Below are positions 39,001-52,110 of a stretch of 64,000 nt of DNA, in pieces. The notes under the pieces were generated by a model, which was not told the DNA's origin, made no database searches, and saw only the letters and a program-made list of their open reading frames with translations. The number at the start of each line of letters is the position of its first letter. Position 1 is the stretch's first letter. Location: positions 14,258,787 through 14,322,786 of the forward strand of contig NC_067195.1 of the NCBI RefSeq assembly GCF_000699445.3. The letters run 5' to 3'. The position numbers and the translations under genes were made by a program. This DNA comes from Schistosoma haematobium (lineage: Eukaryota; Platyhelminthes; Trematoda; Strigeidida; Schistosomatidae).

Positions 39001-41146
39001 TTTTAGTGGATTCTCCAGTCAATACAAGAAACATGGTTTAAATAAAGTCCTACTAGTTGTAATTTGGAGCCATAAGGACCCAACATTATTTCGAGGAGGA
39101 GGAGAATGTTGAGGAATTTAAAGTCACATATGATTCTTTTTTTTAAATCAGAATCTAAAGTTGGGTTTTTCAAAAAAAAAAAGGGGAGGTGTTATGTCCG
39201 AGTGGAGATTAAATTACAGGTAACTCCCGAGGACTATTAATGGACTAATATTCTATAAATATTCTTATTGTATAATTATTCAACAATTACATTACATATA
39301 TTTATATTCCTCTTATTATAAGCTTTATTTTGACCTATAACTTATTATTGTACGATTTACGGTTCTTAAGTTATGTTCAGCTTATTAACTACTGCCTCCC
39401 ACATCCACAGCCACTTTTTGGGCTTATTTGTGTACAATATTATTTCCTATTTTATGGTACGTTGCGGTTTGTCTGATTGATATATAAACCAAGTATGTCT
39501 GAAATAAATGATCTGCTCTGATTCTGGTCTGATCTGCTCTGATTCGGAAGCTGGTATCTTGTTCTGGACTCAAGTGGAAGGGCTCGTAGGACATAGGACC
39601 AATAAGGACACTAAACTGCCCACACCGGTTAAACGTCATTGGTTGGCCTAGTGCGAAGATTCGTATAAGTCGTATTCGGATTGGTAGATAAGTCGTGTGA
39701 TCGAAAAGTCAGACATCCAAGGTCATAACAGTTAGTTAAGCCGAGGAAGGTTCCCAAATACTACCAAAAGGAGTTATTCCTATGGTGCACCTTCAGTGTA
39801 CAGTTTAGATATAATAATGAGCTCCACATACGAACTGATGGCATCACTTTGAGTTCACCATTCGCTTCTATTCTAACGGATCTTTTGACGACCAATCTTA
39901 TGAAAAGAGGACTTCAACAGACGATTGACGGCTTTCAGTTACACAAGAGATATATGTATGACACTTTTATTATTTATGATTAAAACAGTGAACTTAATCT
40001 CACCCTCGATAAGTTCAACAATTGTCATCGATTCATCAAATTAACATTGGAATCAGAATCGAATTCAAAATTAACTTTCCCCAGTGTCTTAATAAATAGA
40101 AGGCAATGGTACGTTACAAAGGTTAATATTACCGAAAATCCACTTGGAATCGACAATATACGAATTTTCATAGCTAGGTCACATTCAAGAGAAAAGAAAT
40201 TATTTCAATATTTATCATCAACGTCTGGACGAATATTCTCGAAAGACACGATTTACAAGGAAACTATCCAACCTTCAACAGATTTTCCTCAGAAATGGTT
40301 ATTCATCCAGGTTTGTTGAGCGAGAAATGAAACATCAATTACAATCTCCAAGAGCTGGGAAAACTCTCTTCATGAGCATAAAGTTCAAAAGAGATCCTGC
40401 TTATGAAACTTTGAAGAATCGTCTAACGTAATTCTTCGGGATACTTTTTAGCCCGTCAAGCTTCTCATCCTCTTTTCCAGCCGCATCATTTTTGTATGTG
40501 TGAAGAGCAGACTTCCACATTGGGCCACATGAATATGTATTTATAGGTTCACTTTTTTCGTGTGGCGAATTACATTGCCCATACAATCGAACGCTTTCAA
40601 ACGCATCTCTTAACATTCTCCTTCATGGCTTTCAGAGGGCAAATGTAAATCAATTAACAGTTCAATATTCGAACATGTTGTGAGCTCTAGTTAAATGACC
40701 TCATCTAATGAGCTCTTTAAAATCATCTATACATTCCAACGATTTGTTTCGAAAAAATCGCAAATTAATATCGTACGCACTGTGGAGACTAGCAATCCAC
40801 CTTTTTCAAAACTTAAACTCTGTGTGCAAAAGAGACATAAAAGCCATCATTCTTCCATGGCTATAACACTTAATTTTCGTATATGATAATTTGACTTTAT
40901 TACATTCTTATAATGTTTTCAATCTTCGTAGTTTTGATCGTTCGTTTCTATCACTTTTTTACTTTTAAAATTTTTACACTTTTTAATTCTGATATTCGTC
41001 AAGTGAACAATTATCCTTGGCCCAATTGGCTTCATCTCATTATCTTTTGTTTGACTTTCAACTATTAAACAGCTTTCTTTGACACATGTGATGCAATCGT
41101 CCTCCTATTTCTCAATAAACCATATTATTTGTAAATTAACTAGAAG

Positions 41147-41195
<49 letters not shown>

Positions 41196-43366
41196 CAAAA
41201 TAATACATTAGTCTGGTTGGTGTAATACTTTGTTTTATACATCTATTTTTAATGCCTTTCTCTATCATGTTCTACGTTAAACGTTTTTTGCAAAATATTT
41301 ATCTAGCTCAATGTTATTCTGTGGGAACTACCTGTTAATTTACCGAATTCGTTGACACTTATCAAAAAACAGGAAGACGGACAGTCCTCATCAGAATTAG
41401 CATTAGTAGTATCTGGAAGTGATACTGTCACATCTGAACAAATGAATAATAACAAGAATACTAATTACTATGAATATGATGAAATTGAAGAGGAAATTCT
41501 ACGTAATTCCATTAATGAAGGTAGAACGACAACAATACCAGTTCCTCCACATTTAATGCCAGTTTTTGTGCCATTTGTAAGTGTTTCTTTGTTTATACTT
41601 ACTTTCAATTTATTCATAAAAATTCCTTCTGATGATCTTAGTGGATTTGTGCATATATCGCAATGGTATAATGTATAATTTTTAATGTACCCCAATAGTA
41701 TACCATATTGGATTTTTTCTCTGCTTCATTTTAATTCTTGATCACTAGGAAGGACTATTTGATATGACTAAGTATTGTGTAATCTATGTAGTGTAGTTCA
41801 CTGTCCTATTTCGACACTGATATACTAGTTCAACTGGTTATTAAAGTGAGAACACCGAGAGTGGGAATGCAGTTTTATTGGCTAAACCGAATTACGATAT
41901 ATATATATATATCCCTTAGAGATTGAAGCCACATATTCAATAGTGCATGTCTCATTTATGAGAATAGAAAGCCAAATATGGGCCAATAGCATGAACCTAT
42001 CGTTTGGCTGATGTTTCATTGACATAGTGTATCAATTTGTTAATCCCGTTGGATCATAATATTCGCTATTATATACTGATAAAAAATTTCATGCTCTTAA
42101 AGTAATGTAATCCTATTAATCCAAAAATGTGAAATGAAGTATTAAAATAAAGGCTTTTAGGAAGATGGAACCCGATCAGTTCTAATTACAAACGGTATTG
42201 TATAGTTTTGTTTCAAAGAAAATTTAGACTTAACACCTTTTTAAATTGTAATCTTCATTTGAAATAAAGTAGTGTCGTATTACATCAGATGTAGACATTA
42301 TTATTATTATCATTTTCATATTTACATTTTTATTCATTTAGTCATTATGCGATGGATATTCACGTTTAACACGTCAATCAGTTCCGTTAAGTGATTCGCT
42401 TGTGAGAATCTGCGATCAAATTGTTACCTTCCAAGATATGAGATACAATCTAGTTGATGACGATAATTCGAAATTACCTTTGAGTACTTCAGAACTTTTA
42501 TTACAAAGCATTAAACAACTAATTAATATTCGGCGAAAAGATGATACTAAATTGTTATCTGTCGATGTCAATGATCATCAGCTTGATCAACATTTACAAG
42601 TTATTAATTTGGCACTTTTTAATTGTGTAAATTCAATAGTACCACAAGAATCAGCATTAACATCTGCGGTTTACTATACTACTCTAAGAAATACACCAAA
42701 ACAAATAGACTTTAAAATGGATTTAAACCTTGTAATGGATGACGAGGTGAATGACCCTTTTTTTTTAAAAAAAAATGTTTGCTTTTTTTCCTTCAATATG
42801 TTTCAGAAATTAAAATTATTGTATACGATTTACTAGTCGCAGTAGTAAGAATTTGAATTCTACTATCGTTAATATTCTTTACCGGATTTTAATCCATCCT
42901 GAACATAATAATTAAACCCTTTATTAAAAATATTATGCAACATTATACCTTCCTAATAAAACTGGTAGCTATCTAAACTTAGGGTAGCTAGCTCAGTGGA
43001 TCGCTCATTACAATTTAAAAGGTACTAAATTCGACTCTAAATTTGTATCTAGACGAAGAGTCCTAAATAAAGTAAAACATGCCTTCTAGGTTCCACTGCT
43101 AATGAAATATTCGTCTGTTTTAAATAACTTATGTGTTGTTGTGGTTAGTATTCAATATAATCCTTAAACTTCGTATACAGTTCGTCCTGATAACCGTCAC
43201 TAGATAACGCCCCAACTGTGTATTAATCAGAAGGCGAATACGAAGTGTTGAGTAAGTTTATTATTGCACCACGTACAGATCACCAAAATTACAGGTACGC
43301 TAAGCAAGCATAAAAGAGTAGTGCCGAAAAGTAAGCGGGCAAGCGAGTGAGTGAACGGGATTAAAA

Positions 43367-43442
<76 letters not shown>

Positions 43443-46400
43443 GAAATGAATGAACCATCGAATCAATTAAGCTCAAGCATGCATATTCATACAAGTGCTA
43501 CAATAACAAAGGTACAATGGTATAGATAAGTTGTTATTGTACGAATGACTCTGTCCGTTAAAAAAATTAACAAATGGGCTTAAGTAAATGAAGTATGAAC
43601 AAATTCAATTGCACGTGGGCTGCTATAATAGTTCCCCCAGCAAACAAAGATACAAAACAGTGTCTGTGTTTGCGAAAAAATGTTAAGTCTAATAGGACAG
43701 TAAATATCGAAATTTACTAAATTAAGATGTATGATAGAGCTATCGTGTAAGTTATTACAAATACGTGTAAACTTGAGTTCGTATACGTCCGTGAGTACAA
43801 ATAAGATAATAACGGAAGATCGAAAGATTACAGTAGTGTTTTTAAAAGTTTATACACATCGACATCAGAATATACAAAATATGTCGAATATAATAATATA
43901 TAAGTTAAAATGCTCGATGTGCTCATACAAAACGAAGATAAAAGAAATTTACATCTGAATAGGTGAACGGAATTATTAATTCAAAATGGTAGCTATGTAT
44001 CGTTGCGGCATCTCACTCTTCGACCATATCTTGTCGTTACTGGATTCTCTCCGTTTTACTTCGTCGATGTCGTTGATGATTGAAACTCACGTTTCGGTGA
44101 TTCGTCTCAGTGGCTTCGGAATAAACGCTCGTGGTTGGCCCGTAGAAATATCACACGTGATGCTTACTTTTTCGAATAGAGTTTCTTTTAGTGTCAAAGA
44201 GGTTGTGTTGGCAGACCTTAGTCTATTTAGCTCAACATCTATATTTTGCAATGCTGCTAATTTGTGATGATAGATTTCAAATTAGATGAAAGCGTTTATC
44301 ATCGTTCTGGACGACGCATCTGCCACTTCGTTATTATTGCTTTTAATATATTGTATGTTAGACGTAAATTGGGAAATAAATTCTAATTGTCGAATTTCCC
44401 TCGACGATTAGTTATCCTGCTTGACGTTCAATACTTTCGTGAGGGGTTTATGATATGTATACACTGCGAAAATTGTACCATCTATCATATGTCCGAAATG
44501 CTTCATTGCCAAGTAAAAAAGGGCTGCACGTGATCTTCTATAGTGTGCAATAACTTTATTGACCAAATCACACTTCCTAGTTAACTGTTGAGTTACATTA
44601 GCGTTACAGATAATAGGAAACCTCACCAATACTTTGTTTAGAAAAAAATAGATTAGAAATTTCAATGAACTGATACCATGTATGATTCCTCTAACTATTC
44701 AGTTTTATTATTACTGTACTATTGAACAACTTATAAAAATGGAAGATAACATAAATTCACTCACAAGTAAGTAGGAAACTTTAAATATCATGAGAAATAA
44801 TTTTGTATCATATTAGTATTTGGATGTTATTACATCACCAAGATCTAATAAACACAATTCACTTTGTTATTAACATCCCGTGAAATGCTTTCAAATGTTT
44901 TTCTTTAACTAGATTGCTAAAATACTAGGTTTGTCAAATGTTTCTAGAAAATATTTTTTATTCTATTTGCAGTATACGTGCTTTTAACGCATTTGAAATG
45001 AAAATCTCTTTGACACCGTGTTGTCTAAAATATTTCTTCTTTGGAACCATAATGTTTAGACGAGCGCATAACAATATTTCTACAAACCTCATTTTTCTTG
45101 GTATTTAAATTCAAAGTATGGTATCTACTTACCTATGTTTGTTACTCATCTTTGAGCAGCATAGGCCACCGACCAGGATTCTCCAACGAATTCTGTCCTG
45201 GGCTCTGCTTTCCAGTTGTTTCCAATTGCTGTTCATTCTTTTGATGATATCTAACTCCGATAAAATTCACCTGTTAGGTTAAAAGCAATGATCTTCATTA
45301 TTTGAGAAAAGCCTGTCCGGTACAACTTAGTTCAGTAGGATGTTTGCCTATGTTAATTGATTATAGACCAGTTGATCAAATGTAGTGTTTTCTTTAAAAT
45401 ATTGCAGTTAAATCATTCGAAGAACTCCGAGTTCTCAAGTTGGCTTAATACCACTGTGCTCCGAGGTAATAAAAACGTCCCACGATCACTTCGTTAATTT
45501 CGGTCTCAAACTAATGTAATGAATCAGATAAGATTTTGACGTGTTTAATTATATGTAACCAATATTACTGATATGAATGTGTTTGGATTGCGTTTCACTT
45601 TTTAACCATATATTTAAAATCAATTTTAACACTGAGGTTTTGATTGTGGATTAGTTCAAATAAAGCAAACTTTTTTCAAGTGACGAGAACCATCTTTCTT
45701 TCAGTGTTCAATAAAATTTCAATATTTAGCATCGTCGAGCATTTTATTCAGTCTGTGGTACATATAAGAATGTAATTTGCCCTGAGGATCTTATTTCACT
45801 CATCCAAAGCTATCTACATGTAGTATCTATTCAAAAGGGCTCGTATTAATAAGGGCGACCAGCGAGACATTTTAATATATGTCTCATTGTTAAAACGTTC
45901 AAAGGTCTCACCTATTATTCGAATTTGTCTAAACTAAATTTGAGACATTGTTGTTTCGGAGATTCCGATGGCTTAGACAATGTTTCCTTTAGGCCCAGAC
46001 AATTTTGTTTTACTAATTTGTAACATTCATATCCAATTCATATTCACACCATCGATTTGTTATTAATGTGGGCGTAAGCGCACACAGTTAAATAAAACAC
46101 CTAAACAGCTATGAGTTATCTATATATACAAGTATATTCAGGGATTTCCATTTCTTAATTGGTGCATACTTGTCACTTTTGTGGCTTATTGTCTTTATGT
46201 TAAAACTACCTAGACTTGGAATGTATATTTGTTTATTTATTTATACACATAAATATTTGTACAAGAGTGCGCCAAATATATATGCGCCGCTCTGGCTTTC
46301 ACTATACGTGCATTGATCTCATCACTCACACCACGACCAGCACTTATGCAGCTACCTAGATACATGAACTTCTCAACTACTTCTATCTGCTCACCATCCA

Positions 46401-49400
46401 GGGTGAGTACAGGATTAGAATCCTGCCAGTCTTGTAGAAGTTCTTTGCACTCCGAAGGTGCAAAGCACATACCATACCTACGGACATTGATTGCCAACTG
46501 ATTAAGTGCGGATTGCATGCCTTGGGAATTATCGCACAGTAAGACAATATTATCCGCAAACTCAAGGTCGAGAAGTCTTTCTCCAGGCAACAGATCCACA
46601 CTGTCATTACTTACATCCATCAGAGCTGTTTCCAGAATGTCATCGATGGCAAAGTTGAAGAGGAATGGTGAGATTAGGCAACCCTTCCTAACCCCACTGC
46701 TTGAATGGAACAATGGAGAAAGGTGGTTGTATGCCCTCACTCTGCCTGAGGTGTTCGTATTTAGGGGCACACCCTTCTTCCATGGACAATCCCAGAGAAC
46801 AGTCCTGTCCAATGAATCGAAGGCAGCCCTGATGTCAAGAAACACTACGATTGTTGGCTTTTGATAAGTATGACGGTGCTCTAACATTTGGTGGAGGGTG
46901 AAGATATGATCAATACATCCTCGACCAGAACGAAAACTAACCTGCTCCTCGCGAGTCAATCTTCCTCTAGTTTTGAACAACCTACGAAGTATGACAGAAG
47001 CCAATAATTTGGAAGCAATCGGATGTAGACTTATCCCCTGATAGTTGTTACAGGAACGACGTGAACCGTTTTTAAAGATAGGAACAACTATCGACTCATT
47101 TCCATGAAGTTGGAACACTCTCTAGCTCCCAAACCTTTGTAAACAACGTTGTCAGTTATTTAACCAGAAAGTCACCACCATCTTTAAAAAGAGCCGGAGG
47201 TAAGTCATCTGGGCCCGGTGATTCGTAGCGCTTTAAGAGTTGGATGTTAGTGATTGGCATCCCGTCAACCTCAGAGATTATTTCGCTCACACCAGACTTC
47301 TTGCTGCCAGTGGCTCGGATGAGTTGGAAGAGCTTCCGGTAGTTACCAGACGCAGCTGCTGCTTCCAGCTCATTAGCACGCTCCGACCACCATGCTTCTC
47401 GGTCCTTACGCAAGCTTTGCCTAATTCCATTACGTAACAGCCTTCGTTTGTGGTCGAACTCACGGTCACCCGGAGTAAACCGACGGGCTTCAATGAGTTG
47501 TAAGGAGCCCGAGAAACCCAGTGCTTATAAGCGGGACGTTTCGCGAACCCACAACTGACTGTACCCGCCATTTTCATGGCGTCATGCAATTGCAACCGAT
47601 GCTCATCTATACTTTTCGGTGGAATGGTAGCTAGCCTAGAAGCTAGCTCGGTTCGATACTTACTAGCAACAGTAGTTGCAACCAGCTTGCTAACATCAAT
47701 CCGTTGGTGGCGGTCACTTCGTTGGCCACTGAAAAGTAAGGTAAGATTGGCGCAGATCAAGGCATGGTCAGAGTCCAGATAGGTATTCCAAAAGGAGCGG
47801 TAGTCTTGTACACAACCACGCCAGTGGTAGCTGATCGCGATGTGATCAATCTGAGTCCAGGCTTGAGATGCAGTGGGAGGACGCCAGGTGGCACATCGGC
47901 GATGACTGTGCCGAAAGTTAGTGCTAGCCAGAAACAGGTTGTGGTCCGTGCACAGTTGTAGTAGACGGTCTCCGTTATTCGACCCGCGACCAACCAGTCT
48001 CCATCGGCTACCTAAACGACTCTCTTCTCTGCCTAGACGCCCGACCTGAGCATTCAAGTCTCCGGCTAGTACTACAATATCTGTCGAACGCACTTTCTGG
48101 AGAATAACAGATAAATGGTGGTAGAATTCATTCTTGATTGCATCCGGGCTACAATCTGTCGGGGCATAGGCGGGGATGACGAAAAGACATCGTTTCTCAC
48201 TCCGATTTCTTCTCACTTTGATGGAACTTTCTAATCTAACAACACATAAACGACTGTTAATGGGGATCCAATCGATTAGTGCTGCCTCAGCTCTAGCGCT
48301 TAGTGCGACACCAACGCGAGCAAGACCAGACGAAGATGCCACAGGGTCCCCGGATAAGCGCACGTAAAACAAGCTTTTCGAAGCGACAGGTCGAGAGCGA
48401 ATTTGTAGTACTTCACCATAGTCTTGAATACGAATCTCGGTTAGACATCAGACGTTGATATTAAGACTTTCCCAAGACACACCCAGTCCTATCTGTTGTT
48501 CGACCTGCATAAGTGTGCGAACGTTGAAGGAAGCCAGTTTGAATGGTACACGTGGTTTCAGAAAATCTGCTTCAGTATTCGTATTCGATGGTGCCATTCA
48601 ATTTTCGACCAGTCAGTGACTGGACAGAACGGAGTTTCCACCATAGGCGAGCTGCTGTATAAGTCGAAAAAAATAGTATAGACAGAGTAGGAATAAAAGA
48701 GGGTGAATAATGACGTAGTAAATAATAATAATAATTTGAATCATTTGATTGTTAGTGGAAGCAAGAAAAGTAGTTTCCGTAAATACAGATAGTTCATCAT
48801 TTGTGTGTGGGCTGTGATACTGCCCGGGTGCCCAAACTGAAGCAGGTGGTATTCCTAGGGCGCCACACTCGGAGCCTTCGACCTAAAGGTCTGATCCATA
48901 AGGCAGTGGAGCATCGTGAGGAGACTCAGTCCCATGGTAGCCGGTGACCAATAATAGCTTTATACGCCATTTGTTCCCTCAGGATACTGGACCCATGTGC
49001 ACTATTGGTTTAGGATCAGGGTTTCCCTTAGGTGACTCACCGGCCCGGTTAAAGCGCCGAACATTCGCTTTTCGTGCGCTCAATTTTGTAAACAACACCC
49101 CGGCCACGAGAAGGCAGTGAGTAGGACTTCCCTGACATAGGCTGTATACGCGTGGCCTTGTGAGAGTATTTCGAGAGGGAGGGCGAGCCCATCGCTCTCT
49201 CGGCCATACCAGGGCATTCGGGGGCCATATTTTAGTTCAAGCACACACGGTATTTGATTTCCTGTCGTTTAGACAAAATGTAAAAAGGACTGCCTTTTCA
49301 AAGTACGGTAACATGTTTGTTTTTTGCTTTAAACATAATGCTTTACCCTCCGTTAAAACAAAAAGACTAATGAGTAAGAGGGCGTAATTTTCTATTTGAG

Positions 49401-52031
49401 TTATGATGCACACAAATCATGGGTTTATAGATATTTGTTCTAATAGCCCGGAAAAAGGCATGCAGGCTGAGACCTTGAATAGATTCCTGCATTAACGCGT
49501 CTTTTTTGTAAATTTATACTTGCCGTGTGTGTTTGAGATGACATATTAGCCTCTCTATTTATATACAAACACATGACTCGTCTTACACTTTATCAGGCAA
49601 CCAGCAGAACATGCACATACCACTGTACGGGTAGAAAAAGATATATTTTCCATGTTTTTTTGGTTTATAAAACAATCATGACAGACATAAATAATCGCAG
49701 GAAAATTGTTGTACACAGTTTGCTAAAGCTTAAATGTAATTTTGAGTTTCAAATAAATCTATCCACTTGGCCAAACAATATTAAAAGTACGATGAAATCA
49801 TGGTGAGTTGAACAGCAGGTGTGTATGAAAATTTTATATTGCATCCTTTTCATTTCACCCAGCTAATGTACTAAGAAGTATAATGAAGTTGTTAGTTTTC
49901 CATAAATCTTATCTCGGCATACACAAAATAGTCAAACATTCGTAATAATAATCTTACTGTTCGTAGATTTGACTCTATCAGAGTTAAACAATCGACAATT
50001 TAATACCTCAATTTACGATAATATTCTTGGGAATCTATCATCAAAGTGATTCAGATTCTTTAAGTAATTAATTCACTGAATTATTTCCTTTAAAATCCAT
50101 ACTTTTCAATTTTGTCCCTGTCAACCTTTCCTTTTTCTGTGTAAAATTATGTATCATATCGAATTCCGTCATTGATTCACAGTTTTATTTTTTTCCGTTC
50201 AGTCTATGAACTGATAGTTGTAGTGTGATATTGAAAAGCTCAGATGTTTTTGTTAAGAAATTCTTTAAATTTATTTTTTATGTTTACTGATAAATATTAT
50301 AATATTCATAAAATACATTATGAGCTGATGTTCATTAAACTACCACCGAAATTCGAGAAACACAAAATGTACACACTGATGAGAAGTTTCATATTAAGGC
50401 AAAACACTTATAAAATGCTTTCTAGTTTTCAACAAGGGTCCAACGAAGGTCAGTGCTTGATATGTGATCTATGAACATCACACATTCTCCATATATTCCG
50501 CTGAGAAATATACTATTTAAATGGAAATCATTGTGATCACCATGTGATAGATTGATTTGTTCTGTCAAATGAATTTCGCTACATGAATGAACGAAATTCG
50601 TTCAAATAAAATAAAGCTTATTGGTAAACACCAATGGTAACTAGGTAAGGTGTCAGGGGGATGTAGATTAGATTAAAATATGTGCCGTGCAGGATTATGT
50701 TGGGGCATATTAATTGCCTATTTCTTATCCAATCAACGCCAGTGGATACTTGAAGACTCGAGAATCTTATGTAAAAAATTTAAAATATACCAACATTTCT
50801 CTTATTGTGATTCCTATTTCAATCCAACCTTTTTATCTGGGGTGCAATTACGTTCCTGTTCAGCCGTGTTCTGATTTGGAAAACTTCGAGTGAAGTAGTG
50901 TCCAAGACTACTAAGCAATAAGGTTAACTCGGTCGTAATAAGAGAAATGATATCATAAGGATAGCTCAGGTTTTCTAAATATTTGTTATGACACATTAGT
51001 TCATTTTTTTGAAAAAACAACCTTAGTGATATTTTACTACCACAACATTTATTTAATAACATTCAGTGTTAACTGATTAACTATTTTCAATTCTAGTTTG
51101 CTAACAATGTTATATGGCCTACGGTCATTGTATGTTACTGCCTAAACGGAGTTGTTCCTATTCAGTTCCTGACTTCTGTTCAGAATATAAAGTTATTCTG
51201 AAAGTCTCACCTTCTCTATGTAGTATTACCATGTGAAATATTGGTGTGGTTAGTGTTTCCAGTCTATTCGAACTTTTATTCATAGTGTCGTATTAGAAGA
51301 ATCGTAGACGTGTACCTCATAATAAAGAACGAACTTGTATCTTGTCAACATTTGAATGTATCAAAGTCTATTTTATAAATATTAGATTTTACTGTGTTAT
51401 CTGGGAACGCTAATAGACGTAATCGTCGTAACATGATTTAACGTCACTGTATTTTATTGAATTCATTGTTTGTGAAGTTTTTCGCTTTCAATTTTCAGAG
51501 AGTTCCTCAATTAATTACCCCCAATCGCCCTGGTACGGCCGAGTGTGGGGAGAGTCCTCTCTGCCTCTCGAAATGCTCTCAGATGGCCACTTGTATATAG
51601 CCTCTGCCGAGTAAGTCCTACTCACTGCCTTCCCGTGGCGGGGGTGTTGTTTACAAAATTGAGAGAACGAAAAGCGAATGTCCGGTGCTTTAACCGAGTT
51701 GGTGGACATCAAGGGTCCACCTAGGTGTGTTGGAAGTCCTTGATTCCAAACCAATAGTGCACATGGGCTCCAGTATCCTGAGGGAACAAATGGCGTATGA
51801 AGCTATTATTGGTCACCAGCTACCATGGGACTGAGTCTCCTCACGATGCTCCACTGCCTTGTGGATCAGACCTTTAGGTCGAAGGCTCCGAGTGTGGCGC
51901 CCTAGGAATACCACCTGCTTCAGTCTGGGCACCCGGGCAGTATCACAGCCCACACACAAATCAAAATGCGATTTGTGTAGCGCATATGTATTTGGTACCT
52001 CTTTGTACCAATATCTATGTGTTCAAACAAC

Positions 52032-52110
<79 letters not shown>

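Larger units (their letters stand above)
37522..39730 (+). mobile_element. Non-autonomous gypsy-like LTR retrotransposon, young
   Basis: Two LTRs (534 and 541 nt) start TGTTATG and end CATAACA, and differ visibly only by a 7-nt insertion in a TCTGATCTGCTCTGATT-type repeat. The 5-bp target duplication GTTAG lies at 37517-37521 and 39731-39735. Between the LTRs are a primer-binding site, one gag-like ORF and a polypurine tract; there is no protease, reverse transcriptase or integrase. It needs proteins from a relative to move. Near-identical LTRs imply recent insertion. It lies in sense orientation in helicase intron 10. Confidence 0.93.
46220..49226 (-). mobile_element. RTE-B: LINE with short-element head and tail
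   Basis: On the minus strand: short-element head (49226-48795), a 5'UTR unique part, endonuclease (about 48600-47540), linker, reverse transcriptase (47118-46237) and the short-element-type tail (46276-46220) with (TAAA)n. So the short elements in this window are the two ends of this LINE. It is dead: frameshifts near 47500 and 47110, an in-frame TAA at the end of the [10 protein letters not shown] segment (47156-47158), and FADN in place of the FADD active site. Antisense to the helicase, in intron 12. Confidence 0.85.

Noticed and set aside
46313..48367. Plus-strand ORFs within RTE-B
   Set aside because: Shadows of the minus-strand endonuclease and reverse transcriptase.
52030..52110. CRISPR-like or regular spaced array
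   Set aside because: Simple trinucleotide repeat in a eukaryotic intron; no spacers.
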